Notes: generated by a model not told the origin, from the sequence alone. Shown: positions 1 to 8,430, counted from the first letter of the stretch. The stretch: DNA of 64,000 nucleotides from Sulfurospirillum sp. (GCA_030491005.1 JAKZMJ010000030.1:1-64000), one strand, 5' to 3'. Numbers and translations: made by a program.

Positions 1-255
1 GCTAATTAGCAAAATAGTGAAGTGGGCTTAGGCAAATATTTGCACATAAGTTTACCATACTTGATGGCTTGGACAATATCTAATCCCTTGATTTTATAGG
101 ATACTAGCCAAAGAAAACAAACAATTTTTTGTAAAGTTTAATTCCAAAAATAGTACAAGTAAACCTTTAAAACTAATTCAATTTGTTCTGATGTTAAGTT
201 TGGATAAGTTTTTAATAACGTTTAATATAATCTTTTCCTAAATTAATAGGATATT
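1..255. other. Intergenic stretch, no gene recognised
   Basis: No convincing reading frame or RNA gene is visible. Two short perfect palindromes occur: a 10-bp one at 1-10 and a 12-bp one, GCAAATATTTGC, at 32-43. The stretch lies downstream of the minus-strand fliS pair, so it probably holds the 3' untranslated region of that transcript, but no clear hairpin plus T-run was found. Confidence 0.5.
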
Positions 256-525
256 CTAATTATCTAAAAAAGATTTTATTTTTTCAAGTTCCAATAAGTT
301 TTGACTTGTATCTAGCTTGTGTTTTTTTAAAAAAATGATATTTTTATAAAAAAGTTCTAACAATATTTCTTCTTCTTCTAAAGTTAAGCCCTCATATACA
401 AAATTATTATTATGAAAATATTTTTTAGCCCACAAGACAAGTGCATCTGCTTTTTTATCTTCGTCTAAAGAATCTGCATATAATAATTCGTCAATTATTT
501 TTATATCCCTGTTTCTTCTTTCCAT
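256..525 (-). CDS. Small acidic protein downstream of FliS (possible FliT-like partner)
   Basis: An 89-residue protein whose start overlaps the fliS stop region by 25 bp, so the two are almost certainly co-transcribed and translationally coupled. It is soluble, charged and predicted mostly helical, with a run of glutamates in the middle (LTLEEEEILLELFY) and no signal peptide or membrane segment. I do not recognise the family by sequence. In many bacteria the gene after fliS encodes FliT, another small helical flagellar chaperone, and the size and position here would fit that, but this is inference from position only. Confidence 0.6.
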   Translation of the reverse strand: MERRNRDIKIIDELLYADSLDEDKKADALVLWAKKYFHNNNFVYEGLTLEEEEILLELFYKNIIFLKKHKLDTSQNLLELEKIKSFLDN

Positions 526-857
526 GCGTCTATTAATCCTTGAACAACTTTAGTTACTTGATCAACTCCATCTATATTATCATTTACACCTGCTAAAAAT
601 AATGTTTCGATTTGATACAAATACAAGCCATCTAAATAATGAGAAACATCTCCACCATCAAAATCAAGAACATTTCTTAATTCATCGAAAATTGATATTG
701 ATTTATTAATATAAGTGAATTTTATTTCAATATCTCCATTACTAATAGAACTTTTTACAAAAGATAAGTATTTTAATAAACCTTCATAAAGTTTTAATAT
801 CAGTATATACGGATCATCAGATATAGCATTTTGTTCTTGATAGGCTTCTATTCCCAT
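501..857 (-). CDS. fliS: Flagellar export chaperone FliS
   Basis: At 118 residues this is the usual FliS length. FliS is a cytosolic four-helix chaperone that binds the C-terminal helices of flagellin, prevents premature polymerisation and delivers it to the export gate. The family pattern is visible: an N-terminal YQEQNA segment, ILKLYEGLLKYL, then ISIFDELRNVLDFDGG in the third helix, LDGLYLYQIETLF, and the C-terminal GLIDAWKEE. The ribosome site TTGGAG lies just upstream of the ATG, and a TATAAT -10 box is at 890-895 (minus strand). Its main client is probably the very large flagellin encoded at about 28 kb; no flagellin gene is adjacent. Confidence 0.9.
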   Translation of the reverse strand: MGIEAYQEQNAISDDPYILILKLYEGLLKYLSFVKSSISNGDIEIKFTYINKSISIFDELRNVLDFDGGDVSHYLDGLYLYQIETLFLAGVNDNIDGVDQVTKVVQGLIDAWKEETGI

Positions 858-881
858 AAATTTAACTCCAAGTATTTCATT

Positions 882-945
882 AAAATATCATTATACTATA
901 TATCAACTTAATAAATTCATAAAAATAATTAAGTAATGATATTTT
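882..945 (-). promoter_or_regulatory. fliS promoter flanked by a 12-bp inverted repeat
   Basis: On the minus strand a perfect TATAAT (plus coordinates 890-895) stands about 32 bp before the fliS ATG. The 12-mer AAAATATCATTA at 882-893 is the exact reverse complement of TAATGATATTTT at 934-945. The left arm overlaps the -10 box, and the arms are 40 bp apart, so a regulator bound at both sites could loop the promoter. The remainder of the 315-bp gap to dctP (858-1172) holds the dctP promoter elements and no gene. Confidence 0.5.
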
Positions 946-1074
946 TTTATGCATATCCTTTATAAAATCCTGAAATCAAAGTTTCTTTTAGTTTTTTTAA
1001 GTCCCTAAATAATTAAGATAATAATTAAGGTTATATTTATAATTATGATTGTAAGATAATTTGTCTTGAATTTT

Positions 1075-1154
1075 ATAAGAAATAAGATATTTTTATTTCT
1101 TATTGCTGTTGTTACAATATATATCTTTGTAATAAAATTTGACTTTTAAAGTCA
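1075..1154 (+). promoter_or_regulatory. dctP upstream region with two inverted repeats
   Basis: A perfect 11-bp inverted repeat, ATAAGAAATAA (1075-1085) against TTATTTCTTAT (1093-1103), is followed by a TACAAT -10-like element (1113-1118). A 7-bp repeat, TGACTTT (1140-1146) against AAAGTCA (1148-1154), comes next. The ribosome site AAAGGA follows at about 1161. The spacing suggests one operator at the promoter and one within the leader, probably for ligand-dependent control of the TRAP operon. The controlling protein is not in the window. Confidence 0.45.
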
Positions 1155-1172
1155 TAATAAAAAGGATAAAGA

Positions 1173-2144
1173 ATGAAAAAGATTATTTTAGGAATCTTAG
1201 TGTCATTGGCAATAATACCTATATCTGCATTAGCTGGTAAAACTCTTAAATGGGGACATGTATATGAAGTGAAAACTCCTTATCATGAAAGTGCATTATT
1301 AGCAGCCAAAAAATTTGAACAATATACAAATGGTAGATATAAAATCAATGTTTATCCTGCTTCTTCTTTAGGAAAAGAATCTGCCTTAGGTGAGAGCTTA
1401 TCTCTTGGTACAGTTGATATTATTAATACTGGTGTGTCTTTTTTAAAAAATTCCTATGCTCCTTTAACTATTTCAGATCACCCTTTTGTATTAAGGGATT
1501 TTAATCATTGGAAAGCTTATTTAAACAGTGATTTATTTAAAGAATTAGCAGGAGAATATACAAAAATTTCTGGAAATCAAATTTTGGGAATGACATATTA
1601 TGGAGCTAGACATGTTACATCAAATTTTGCTGTTCTAAAACCTTCTGATATGAAAAATATCAAAATAAGAGTTCCAAATGCTCCTACATATTTACTTTTT
1701 CCAAGAGCTGTTGGTGCAAATCCCACACCTTTAGCTTTTTCAGAGGTTTATTTAGCATTACAACAAGGAGTTGTTGATGCACAAGAAAATCCATTACCAA
1801 CAATTAAATTTAAAAAATTTTATGAAGTTCAATCTCATATTAACTTAACTGCACATATTACTAACAGTATTGTTACTATTGTTTCTGGAAGTACTTTAGG
1901 TGCTATGTCTAGTGAAGATAAAAAACTTCTAAGTAAAGCAATTAAAGAAGGCTCAGCTATGGCTTCACTTAAAATTAGAACACAAGAAAATAATTTAGCA
2001 CAATGGTTTAGAAGCAAAGGAGTTACTGTAAATATAGTAGATAGAAAACCTTTTATAGCTGCTGTTGCACCTTTATATAAAAGTGGAAAAGATTTACCTT
2101 TTTCAAGCGAAATTTATAATAGATTCATCAAAATTGGACTATAA
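1173..2144 (+). CDS. dctP: TRAP transporter substrate-binding protein DctP
   Basis: A 323-residue periplasmic solute receptor of the DctP family with an N-terminal signal peptide (MKKIILGILVSLAIIPISA, cleavage near ALAG). Typical DctP elements follow: KWGHVYEVKTPYHESA at the mature N-terminus, the ligand-lobe motif around IKIRVPNAP (the Arg usually pairs with a carboxylate) and LALQQGVVDAQENP in the second lobe. It hands a small organic acid to the DctQM membrane unit and is driven by an ion gradient. The substrate cannot be read from sequence. The next gene begins 23 bp downstream, so the three genes form one operon. Confidence 0.93.
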   Translation: MKKIILGILVSLAIIPISALAGKTLKWGHVYEVKTPYHESALLAAKKFEQYTNGRYKINVYPASSLGKESALGESLSLGTVDIINTGVSFLKNSYAPLTISDHPFVLRDFNHWKAYLNSDLFKELAGEYTKISGNQILGMTYYGARHVTSNFAVLKPSDMKNIKIRVPNAPTYLLFPRAVGANPTPLAFSEVYLALQQGVVDAQENPLPTIKFKKFYEVQSHINLTAHITNSIVTIVSGSTLGAMSSEDKKLLSKAIKEGSAMASLKIRTQENNLAQWFRSKGVTVNIVDRKPFIAAVAPLYKSGKDLPFSSEIYNRFIKIGL

Positions 2145-2167
2145 AATAAAATTGCAAAGGATTTATT

Positions 2168-2671
2168 ATGTGTAAAGTTACATATAAAAATATAATAAAA
2201 TTACCCGAACTTACTATATTCTTTATACTTTTTATTATTTTATTTCTACAATTTTTTTCACGATATGTGTTAAATGATTCTCCTAGCTGGACAGAAGAAT
2301 TAGCTAGGTATCTTCTTATATTACTAACATTTGTAGGTGGCATCTCATGCGTGAGAAATAATTCACATATTTACCTTGAGTTTATTTATCGAATGGTATC
2401 TAAAGGAACGGGAAAGTCATTTATATTAATAAGTACTTTTTTATCTATGCTTTTTTATTTCTATACTAGTTATTTAGCAATCGTTTTAAGTGATAAAATT
2501 TCATATCAAAGAATGATATCAATGGATTTACCAAAAAATATAGTTTATTATGCTATTGCAGTTTGTTTATTTATTATGGGGATATACTCTCTTATTCGCT
2601 TATATAAAGGAATAAATACAAAAAAAGAAGACATTTATGAAGTAATGTGTTCACAAAATGAAGGAGATTAA
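2168..2671 (+). CDS. dctQ: TRAP transporter small permease DctQ
   Basis: A 167-residue protein with four hydrophobic segments at about residues 16-33, 48-66, 87-110 and 124-144, the topology of DctQ small subunits. The hallmark SPSWTEELARYLL in the loop before TM2 is present and identifies the family. DctQ bridges and stabilises the large DctM transporter subunit in the inner membrane. Its stop codon abuts the dctM start, giving tight translational coupling. Confidence 0.92.
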   Translation: MCKVTYKNIIKLPELTIFFILFIILFLQFFSRYVLNDSPSWTEELARYLLILLTFVGGISCVRNNSHIYLEFIYRMVSKGTGKSFILISTFLSMLFYFYTSYLAIVLSDKISYQRMISMDLPKNIVYYAIAVCLFIMGIYSLIRLYKGINTKKEDIYEVMCSQNEGD

Positions 2672-3949
2672 ATGGCACTAATTGCTTTATTTATAATTTT
2701 AATGGGTACTTTAGTTATAGGAACCCCAATAGCAATTGCTTTTGCTTTATCTTCCTTGGCTTATATCTTAATTGATGGTTTACCAAGTGTACTATTACTA
2801 CATACTATGCTTGGAGGTATTGATAGTTTTCCTCTTTTAGCTATTCCATTTTTTATTTTTGCAGGTCACCTAATGAATGGTGCAGGATTAACAGATAAGA
2901 TTTTTGATTTTGCGAAATCAATTGTTGGTTGTTTCCCAGGAGGTCTTGGATATGTAAATGTTGGTTCAAGTGTAATTTTTGCAGGAATGTCTGGAGCTGC
3001 TGTTGCTGATGCTGGAGGTTTAGGTTTAGTAGAGATAAAAGCCATGCGAAAAGCAGGTTATGATGATGATTTCTCAGTTGGAATTACAGCTGCATCTTCT
3101 ATTATTGGTCCCATTATTCCTCCTTCTTTACCTATGGTTATTTTTGGAGTAATGGCATCAACCTCAATTGGAAAATTATTTGCTGCTGGAATTATACCTG
3201 GTTTATTAATGGCTTTATCTTTGATGTTTATGGTGTATTATTTATCTAAAAAAAGAAATTATCCTGTAGATAATACATTTTCATTTTCTGTTGTTTGGTA
3301 TTTTTTTAAAAAAGCAATTCTACCTTTATTAATGCCTATTATAATTGTTGGGGGGATTGTTTCAGGAGCATTTACTCCAACAGAAGCTGCGGTATGTGCC
3401 TCTTTTTATGCCTTATTTTTAGGTGTAGTAGTATATAAAAGTTTGAAATTCAAAGATATAATTTCTATTTCAGTAGAAACAATAGAAACAACTTCTTCGA
3501 TTTTATTTATAGTTGCAGGAGCTGCTATTTTTGCATGGATTTTAACGGCTAACCAAGTTGCTAATCTTTTTGCTGATAATTTATTACAAATTACAACTGA
3601 TCCTACTTTAGTATTATTTATTATTATGGGTGTGGTTTTAATTATTGGTTTATTTATGGAAACAATTGCGGCCATTACTATTTTAGTACCTATTTTAATG
3701 CCTATTGCTTTGACTGTTGGTATTGATCCCGTTCATTTAGGAATAGTTGTTATTTTAACCTTAATGTTAGGTTTGTTAACTCCTCCTGTTGGAATGGTCT
3801 TGTATGTACTGTCTAAAGTTGCAAAAGTACCTTTTGAAAGATGTGTTAAGGCAACATCCATTTTTCTCGTACCTTTAGTTATTGTACTTATTTTACTTAT
3901 AATATTTCCAAGTATAGTAATGTATATTCCTAATCTATTTTTTTCATAA
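2672..3949 (+). CDS. dctM: TRAP transporter large permease DctM
   Basis: A 425-residue, about 12-TM protein that carries the ion-coupled transport path. Family motifs are clear: PLLAIPFFIFAGHLMNGAG near the N-terminus, FAGMSGAAVADAGGLG, IIPPSLPMVIFGVMA, GAFTPTEAAV, and the C-terminal GLLTPPVGMVLYVLSKVA. Length and motif order are those of an intact DctM. It ends the dctPQM operon, and a strong hairpin terminator follows within about 35 bp. Confidence 0.94.
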   Translation: MALIALFIILMGTLVIGTPIAIAFALSSLAYILIDGLPSVLLLHTMLGGIDSFPLLAIPFFIFAGHLMNGAGLTDKIFDFAKSIVGCFPGGLGYVNVGSSVIFAGMSGAAVADAGGLGLVEIKAMRKAGYDDDFSVGITAASSIIGPIIPPSLPMVIFGVMASTSIGKLFAAGIIPGLLMALSLMFMVYYLSKKRNYPVDNTFSFSVVWYFFKKAILPLLMPIIIVGGIVSGAFTPTEAAVCASFYALFLGVVVYKSLKFKDIISISVETIETTSSILFIVAGAAIFAWILTANQVANLFADNLLQITTDPTLVLFIIMGVVLIIGLFMETIAAITILVPILMPIALTVGIDPVHLGIVVILTLMLGLLTPPVGMVLYVLSKVAKVPFERCVKATSIFLVPLVIVLILLIIFPSIVMYIPNLFFS

Positions 3950-3981
3950 AGGTAGTTTTTAGATTATTTTGAAGAATGAAT

Positions 3982-4018
3982 ACACCCCTACCCTAAAAGT
4001 ATGGGGTGTCTTTCTTTT
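3982..4018 (+). terminator. Intrinsic terminator after dctPQM
   Basis: ACACCCC (3982-3988) pairs perfectly with GGGGTGT (4003-4009) around a 14-nt loop, and the T-rich tract CTTTCTTTTATT follows. It sits between the convergent dctM and znuA-like genes and is strongest for the plus strand. Confidence 0.8.
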
Positions 4019-4019
4019 A

Positions 4020-4922
4020 TTAATATTTTTGATTTACTAAAGGTATTCTTACAATTTCATTTGCTAGTTTTATTAAATTTTTCTTTATATTAAAAGCTAA
4101 GGGATCCATAAGTACAAGCTTAGTATTAATACTTCTTGCAATAATTTTTGCTTTTTCTTGTGAAAATTGAGGAGAAACAAATATTTTTTTAATCTCTTTT
4201 TTTCTAATCTTTTTGATTAATTGTATTAATTCATTTGCTTTTATTTCTTTACCTTCATTTTGTATTTCTATTTGTTCTAAATTATATCGCTTAGCAAAGT
4301 ATCCCCATGATGGATGAAAAACTACAAATGCTAGATTTGAATGCTTTGTAAAAATATTTATTAAATTAGTATTTAATAGGTCTAATTCTTTTATAAAAGC
4401 AAGATAATTTTTCGTATAAAAAGCTTCATTTTTTTTATCAATTTTTATTAAAGCTTCATACATAGTTTTAGCTTGTATTTTAACTAGCAAGGGGTCTAGC
4501 CAAATATGGGGGTCTTGGGTGTCATTATCTTCCATATCTTTGTGATGCTCTTCATCATTATGATTTTCTTCATTATGATTTTCTTCATGATGATGACCTT
4601 CCATACTTAGTTTTTTAATACCTTTTGAAGTATCTATAAATAATGTTTTAGGAGCATTACTTTTAAATTTAGCTAACCATACAAACTCAAAAGGTACACC
4701 AATAGAAAAATATATTTTTGACTTTGATAATAATTTCATTTGTGAACTTTTTGGTTCATAATTTTCAGGACTAAAGCCTTGTTTTAGCATTACATTTATT
4801 GTAAATTTATTTTGCGTGATTTTTTTAAGTATATACTTTTGGGGTAAAATACTAACGGTAATTTCATTTGAAGAAAATACAAAACTAGTTAATACAAATA
4901 AAGTAATAAAAATAATCTTCAT
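4020..4922 (-). CDS. Zinc ABC transporter substrate-binding protein, ZnuA-like
   Basis: A 300-residue metal-binding periplasmic lipocalin-unrelated receptor of the cluster A-I (ZnuA/TroA) family with a signal peptide (MKIIFITLFVLTSFVFS). Recognisable features are VSILPQKYILKKI at the mature N-terminus, GFSPENYEPK, a His/Glu/Asp-rich loop at about 110-140 (HHHEENHNEENHN), then QDPHIWLDPLL with a metal-ligand His, and VFHPSWGYFAKRY. The flexible His loop is typical of zinc rather than manganese receptors. No ZnuB permease or ZnuC ATPase is adjacent; it follows the aldehyde dehydrogenase by 33 bp on the same strand. It presumably works with permeases encoded elsewhere. Confidence 0.87.
   Translation of the reverse strand: MKIIFITLFVLTSFVFSSNEITVSILPQKYILKKITQNKFTINVMLKQGFSPENYEPKSSQMKLLSKSKIYFSIGVPFEFVWLAKFKSNAPKTLFIDTSKGIKKLSMEGHHHEENHNEENHNDEEHHKDMEDNDTQDPHIWLDPLLVKIQAKTMYEALIKIDKKNEAFYTKNYLAFIKELDLLNTNLINIFTKHSNLAFVVFHPSWGYFAKRYNLEQIEIQNEGKEIKANELIQLIKKIRKKEIKKIFVSPQFSQEKAKIIARSINTKLVLMDPLAFNIKKNLIKLANEIVRIPLVNQKY
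4557..4586 (-). repeat. 15-bp tandem repeat inside the ZnuA histidine loop
   Basis: Plus-strand ATTATGATTTTCTTC occurs twice head to tail (4557-4571 and 4572-4586). Being 15 bp, it is in frame and encodes a repeated five-residue His/Asn/Glu unit of the metal-binding loop, so slippage would change loop length without a frameshift. Confidence 0.8.
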
Positions 4923-4955
4923 CTAAAGCCTTTTAATAAATATCTACACTAAATT

Positions 4956-6347
4956 TTATAATACATCTGATTTAATAACCATTAGTTTTTCTTTGCTCAT
5001 TTCTATCATAGAGTGATGAATTCCACCCATTCCAAGACCACTTTCTTTTGCACCTCCAAATGGCATCCAATCAACTCTAAATGCAGTATGGTCATTTACC
5101 ATTACAGAAGTTCCACTTAATCTTTTAACTGCTTTTAAGGCAGTATCAATATTTTTAGTAAAAATTGAAGCTTGGAAAGACACTTCTAGTTTATTTGCTT
5201 CATCAAAAGCAACTTCTATATCACTATAAGGATAAATACAAACAACTGGTCCAAATACTTCTTTAGTAGACACTAGTGCATCAGAAGCTGGATTTAAAAT
5301 AACAGTTGGTTCATAAGTAGATGCAGAAATTCTTTTTCCACCTGTTAATATTTTCCCACCTTTAGTAATAGCTTCATTAACCCACTCCTCAACTCTATTA
5401 ACTTCATTATGATTAATTAATGGACCAACTTGTGTTTTAGGATTTAATTGATCTCCTACAACTAATTTTGAAGCATAAGTGCTTAATTTAGAAGCTACAA
5501 TATCTACAAGCGATTCATGTACAAATACTCTTTGAACAGATACACAAACTTGTCCTGCATGGTAAAAAGCACCTTTGCCAATTGAAGGAATTAAATCTTC
5601 AATGTTGGCATCAGCTTCAACAATAACAGGTGCAACTCCACCATGCTCTAATGCAACTCTAGTTCCAGATGCAACTTTAGAGTTAAGATACCAACCAACT
5701 TTCCCTGAACCAATAAATGTTAAAAAATTAATTTTAGAAGATGTTGCAAGTAATTCACCAGCCTCTCTTCCACAAACAATAGCTTGAGCCCAACCATTTG
5801 GAAGCCCAGCTTCTTTTAGTATTTCTATTAATTTTAAAGCTGACATAGGAGTTTGTGTTGCTGGTTTAATAATGACTGAACAACCAACAGCAAGAGCAGG
5901 GATTACTTGATGAATTGCTAAGTTAAATGGGTGATTAAATGCTGAAATTGCAGCAACCACACCAATAGGTTCTTTAAAAGTATAAGCCATTCTATTTGCA
6001 CTAGATGCCGTATGTCCCATAGCTATTTCTTTTCCTTCAAATGAACTTAAAGATTCAATAGCAAGTTTAACACCATTTATAGCTCTATGTATTTCAACTT
6101 GTGAATCCATATAAGGTTTACCACCTTCACTTGCACAAAGAATTGTAAGTTCTTCAATTTGAGAACTCATAATCTTTACAACTTTTTCCAAAATTTCAAT
6201 TCTTTTGTATTTAGGAATTGCACTTTTATGGTCATCAAAAGTACTTTTTGCTAAATTAATTGCTGTTTGCATTTCTTCTACACTTGAAAATGGAACTGTT
6301 CCTACTATTTTACCATCAAATGGTGATGTTACTTCTATTGTGTTCAT
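4956..6347 (-). CDS. NAD(P)-dependent aldehyde dehydrogenase family protein
   Basis: A 463-residue soluble ALDH-superfamily enzyme that oxidises an aldehyde to the acid or acyl product. The catalytic Cys is at about residue 268 (HAGQVCVSVQR), the general-base Glu at about 234 (ALEHGG), the conserved Asn in AFNHPFN at about 138, and the cofactor Gly motif is FIGSGKVGW. The family's usual LELGG reads LEHGG here. It resembles glycolaldehyde/lactaldehyde-type members more than betaine or acylating types, but the substrate is not determinable. It lies 27 bp after the ThDP enzyme gene on the same strand, which suggests that the two act in sequence on the same carbonyl metabolite. Confidence 0.88.
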   Translation of the reverse strand: MNTIEVTSPFDGKIVGTVPFSSVEEMQTAINLAKSTFDDHKSAIPKYKRIEILEKVVKIMSSQIEELTILCASEGGKPYMDSQVEIHRAINGVKLAIESLSSFEGKEIAMGHTASSANRMAYTFKEPIGVVAAISAFNHPFNLAIHQVIPALAVGCSVIIKPATQTPMSALKLIEILKEAGLPNGWAQAIVCGREAGELLATSSKINFLTFIGSGKVGWYLNSKVASGTRVALEHGGVAPVIVEADANIEDLIPSIGKGAFYHAGQVCVSVQRVFVHESLVDIVASKLSTYASKLVVGDQLNPKTQVGPLINHNEVNRVEEWVNEAITKGGKILTGGKRISASTYEPTVILNPASDALVSTKEVFGPVVCIYPYSDIEVAFDEANKLEVSFQASIFTKNIDTALKAVKRLSGTSVMVNDHTAFRVDWMPFGGAKESGLGMGGIHHSMIEMSKEKLMVIKSDVL

Positions 6348-6374
6348 TTTTTTCCTTTTACTTTATATAGTTTA

Positions 6375-8021
6375 CTAAATCATACACTGTTTTTTAGCTA
6401 ATAAATCATTTAAAATTGAATGATTTAAAGAATAGTCAACAGCTAAATCAATTAAGTGAACACCTTTTCCATTTACACATTTATCTAAAATTTGTGCAAA
6501 ATCTTCACAAGAAGTTGGTCTATGTCCACTTGCTCCATAAGACTGGGCATATTTAACAAAATCAGGATTACCTAAATCTAAACCATAATTTTCAAATCCC
6601 ATACCTGCTTGTTTCCATTTAATCATTCCATAAGAGTTATCATTTAAAATAATAACAGTCAAATCAAGATTTAATCTAACGGCTGTTTCCATTTCTTGTG
6701 AGTTCATCATAAAACCACCATCTCCACAAACGCAAACAACCTTTGAATTAGGTTTAACCATTTTTGCAGCCATTCCAGAAGGAAGTCCTGCTCCCATAGT
6801 TGCTAAGGCATTATCTAATAATAAAGTATTAGGTAATGCACATCTATAGTTTCTAGCAAACCATATTTTATAAACACCATTATCAAGTGTTACAATATCT
6901 TTATCATCTAATATTTGTCTAATAGTTCTAACTGCTCTTTGTGGTAAAATAGGAAATCTTGTATCACCAAAATATTTACTTAAATGAGTTTTTATTTCAC
7001 TAACCATTCTAATATAATAATCAAAATCCCAATGCTCTTGCTTTGAAATTGCATTAGTAAATGCTTCAATATTTCCAGCAATATCACCTATTACATCTAA
7101 TTGAGGAAAATAAGTATCATCAACTTCAGATGGAAAAAAGTTAACATGCAATACTTCTGTTGCACCTTCGTGATTTTCCATAAAAAATGGTGGTTTTTCA
7201 ATAACATCATGACCTACATTTATAATCAAATCAGCTCGCTCAATTGCACAATGAATGAAATCACCAGATGAAAGTGCAGCTGTACTTAAACAAAGCTTAT
7301 GATTTTCATCAATTACACCTTTTCCCATTTGTGTTGAGAAAAAAGGAATACCTGTTTCATTTATAAAATTTATAAGTGCATCTCCTATTCTATTTCTGTT
7401 TGCTCCTGCTCCTACAAGTAAAAGAGGTCTTTTTGCTTTTTCAATCATTTTAATAGCATCTAATACAGCTGTTTTATCAGCTTGTGGGTATCTAAAATTT
7501 TGCACAGGATAGATATTGTCTTCTACTTCTTCTTCTGCAATATCTTCAGGCAATTCAATATGCACAGCACCAGGTCGCTCAGTTGTTGCTATTTTAAAAG
7601 CTTCTCTTACCATTGATGGAATATTATTTCCATTTACTACTTGTTTTGCATATTTAGTCATGGGCTTCATCATACCAACAATATCAATAATCTGAAATCT
7701 TCCTTGTTTTGACTTTTTAATTGGTTTTTGCCCTGTTATCATAAGCATAGGCATTCCACCTAATTGTGCATAAGCAGCAGCTGTTGCAAAGTTAGTTGCA
7801 CCTGGTCCAAGAGTTGCCAAACAAACACCAACTTTTCCAGTTAGTCTTCCATAAGTTGCAGCCATAAAACCTGCACCTTGTTCGTGTCTTGTTAAAATTA
7901 GTTTAATCTTTGATGTTCTAAGTGATTCTAAGAAATCTAAGTTTTCCTCACCTGGTATTCCAAAAATATACTCTACACCCTCATTTTCTAAGGCCTTTAT
8001 AAATAAATCTGATGCTTTCAT
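6375..8021 (-). CDS. Thiamine diphosphate-dependent enzyme, acetolactate synthase large-subunit family
   Basis: A 548-residue three-domain ThDP enzyme. It shows FGIPGEENLDF at the N-terminus, the catalytic Glu in LTRHEQGAGFMA (about residue 47), ATLGPGATNFATA, and the C-terminal ThDP/Mg signature beginning VCGDGGFMMNSQEMETA and ending NDNSYGMI. The C-terminal LIDLAVDYSLN resembles catabolic AlsS-type synthases, and no regulatory (IlvN) subunit is adjacent, so a catabolic or specialised carboligase or decarboxylase is as likely as amino-acid biosynthesis. With the following aldehyde dehydrogenase it probably forms a two-step pathway of unknown substrate. It is divergent from pxpA across 416 bp. 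Confidence 0.85.
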   Translation of the reverse strand: MKASDLFIKALENEGVEYIFGIPGEENLDFLESLRTSKIKLILTRHEQGAGFMAATYGRLTGKVGVCLATLGPGATNFATAAAYAQLGGMPMLMITGQKPIKKSKQGRFQIIDIVGMMKPMTKYAKQVVNGNNIPSMVREAFKIATTERPGAVHIELPEDIAEEEVEDNIYPVQNFRYPQADKTAVLDAIKMIEKAKRPLLLVGAGANRNRIGDALINFINETGIPFFSTQMGKGVIDENHKLCLSTAALSSGDFIHCAIERADLIINVGHDVIEKPPFFMENHEGATEVLHVNFFPSEVDDTYFPQLDVIGDIAGNIEAFTNAISKQEHWDFDYYIRMVSEIKTHLSKYFGDTRFPILPQRAVRTIRQILDDKDIVTLDNGVYKIWFARNYRCALPNTLLLDNALATMGAGLPSGMAAKMVKPNSKVVCVCGDGGFMMNSQEMETAVRLNLDLTVIILNDNSYGMIKWKQAGMGFENYGLDLGNPDFVKYAQSYGASGHRPTSCEDFAQILDKCVNGKGVHLIDLAVDYSLNHSILNDLLAKKQCMI

Positions 8022-8042
8022 TTTTTCTCCACGATTAATTAA

Positions 8043-8149
8043 TTATTTGTTGTTTAATGTGCATTCTTTCAAAATAATTGTTAAAAATGACTTAATTAAA
8101 ATAATTCAAGTAAAATATTTATATTTGTGGGTAGTTATAGGATATGTGA
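8043..8149. repeat. Dispersed intergenic repeat, copy 1
   Basis: Block 8043-8082 matches 11879-11918 at 37 of 40 positions, and block 8113-8145 matches 11922-11954 at 31 of 33. A 30-nt segment between the blocks here is reduced to 3 nt in the other copy. Both copies have the same orientation and no coding capacity. Confidence 0.75.
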
Positions 8150-8393
8150 CTTAATGAAAAATGTGTACGTAAATTATAACTTTTTATAAAAATTAATTAA
8201 CTAATAAGTATTACCAGTAATTTAAAAACAACTTAATAAATATAAGTTATGTTTAAGTTATTGGTAGTACTTACTAGTGAGTAAGACAACTTTATTCTAA
8301 ATCTTAAAAACATATCTTCTAATAAAAGTAAGATTTATACTCACTGCTTGCACACTTTGATTTATTATAATTTTTTGTTAAAATTAAATAAAG

Positions 8394-8430
8394 ATTAAAT
8401 AAAGATTAAATTCTCTTTATTTAATAAAGG
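8394..8430 (+). promoter_or_regulatory. Inverted repeat abutting the pxpA ribosome binding site
   Basis: ATTAAATAAAGA (8394-8405) is the exact reverse complement of TCTTTATTTAAT (8414-8425) with an 8-nt loop. The ribosome site AAAGG (8426-8430) begins at the foot of the stem. It could be an operator or a leader hairpin that modulates initiation. Confidence 0.5.
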
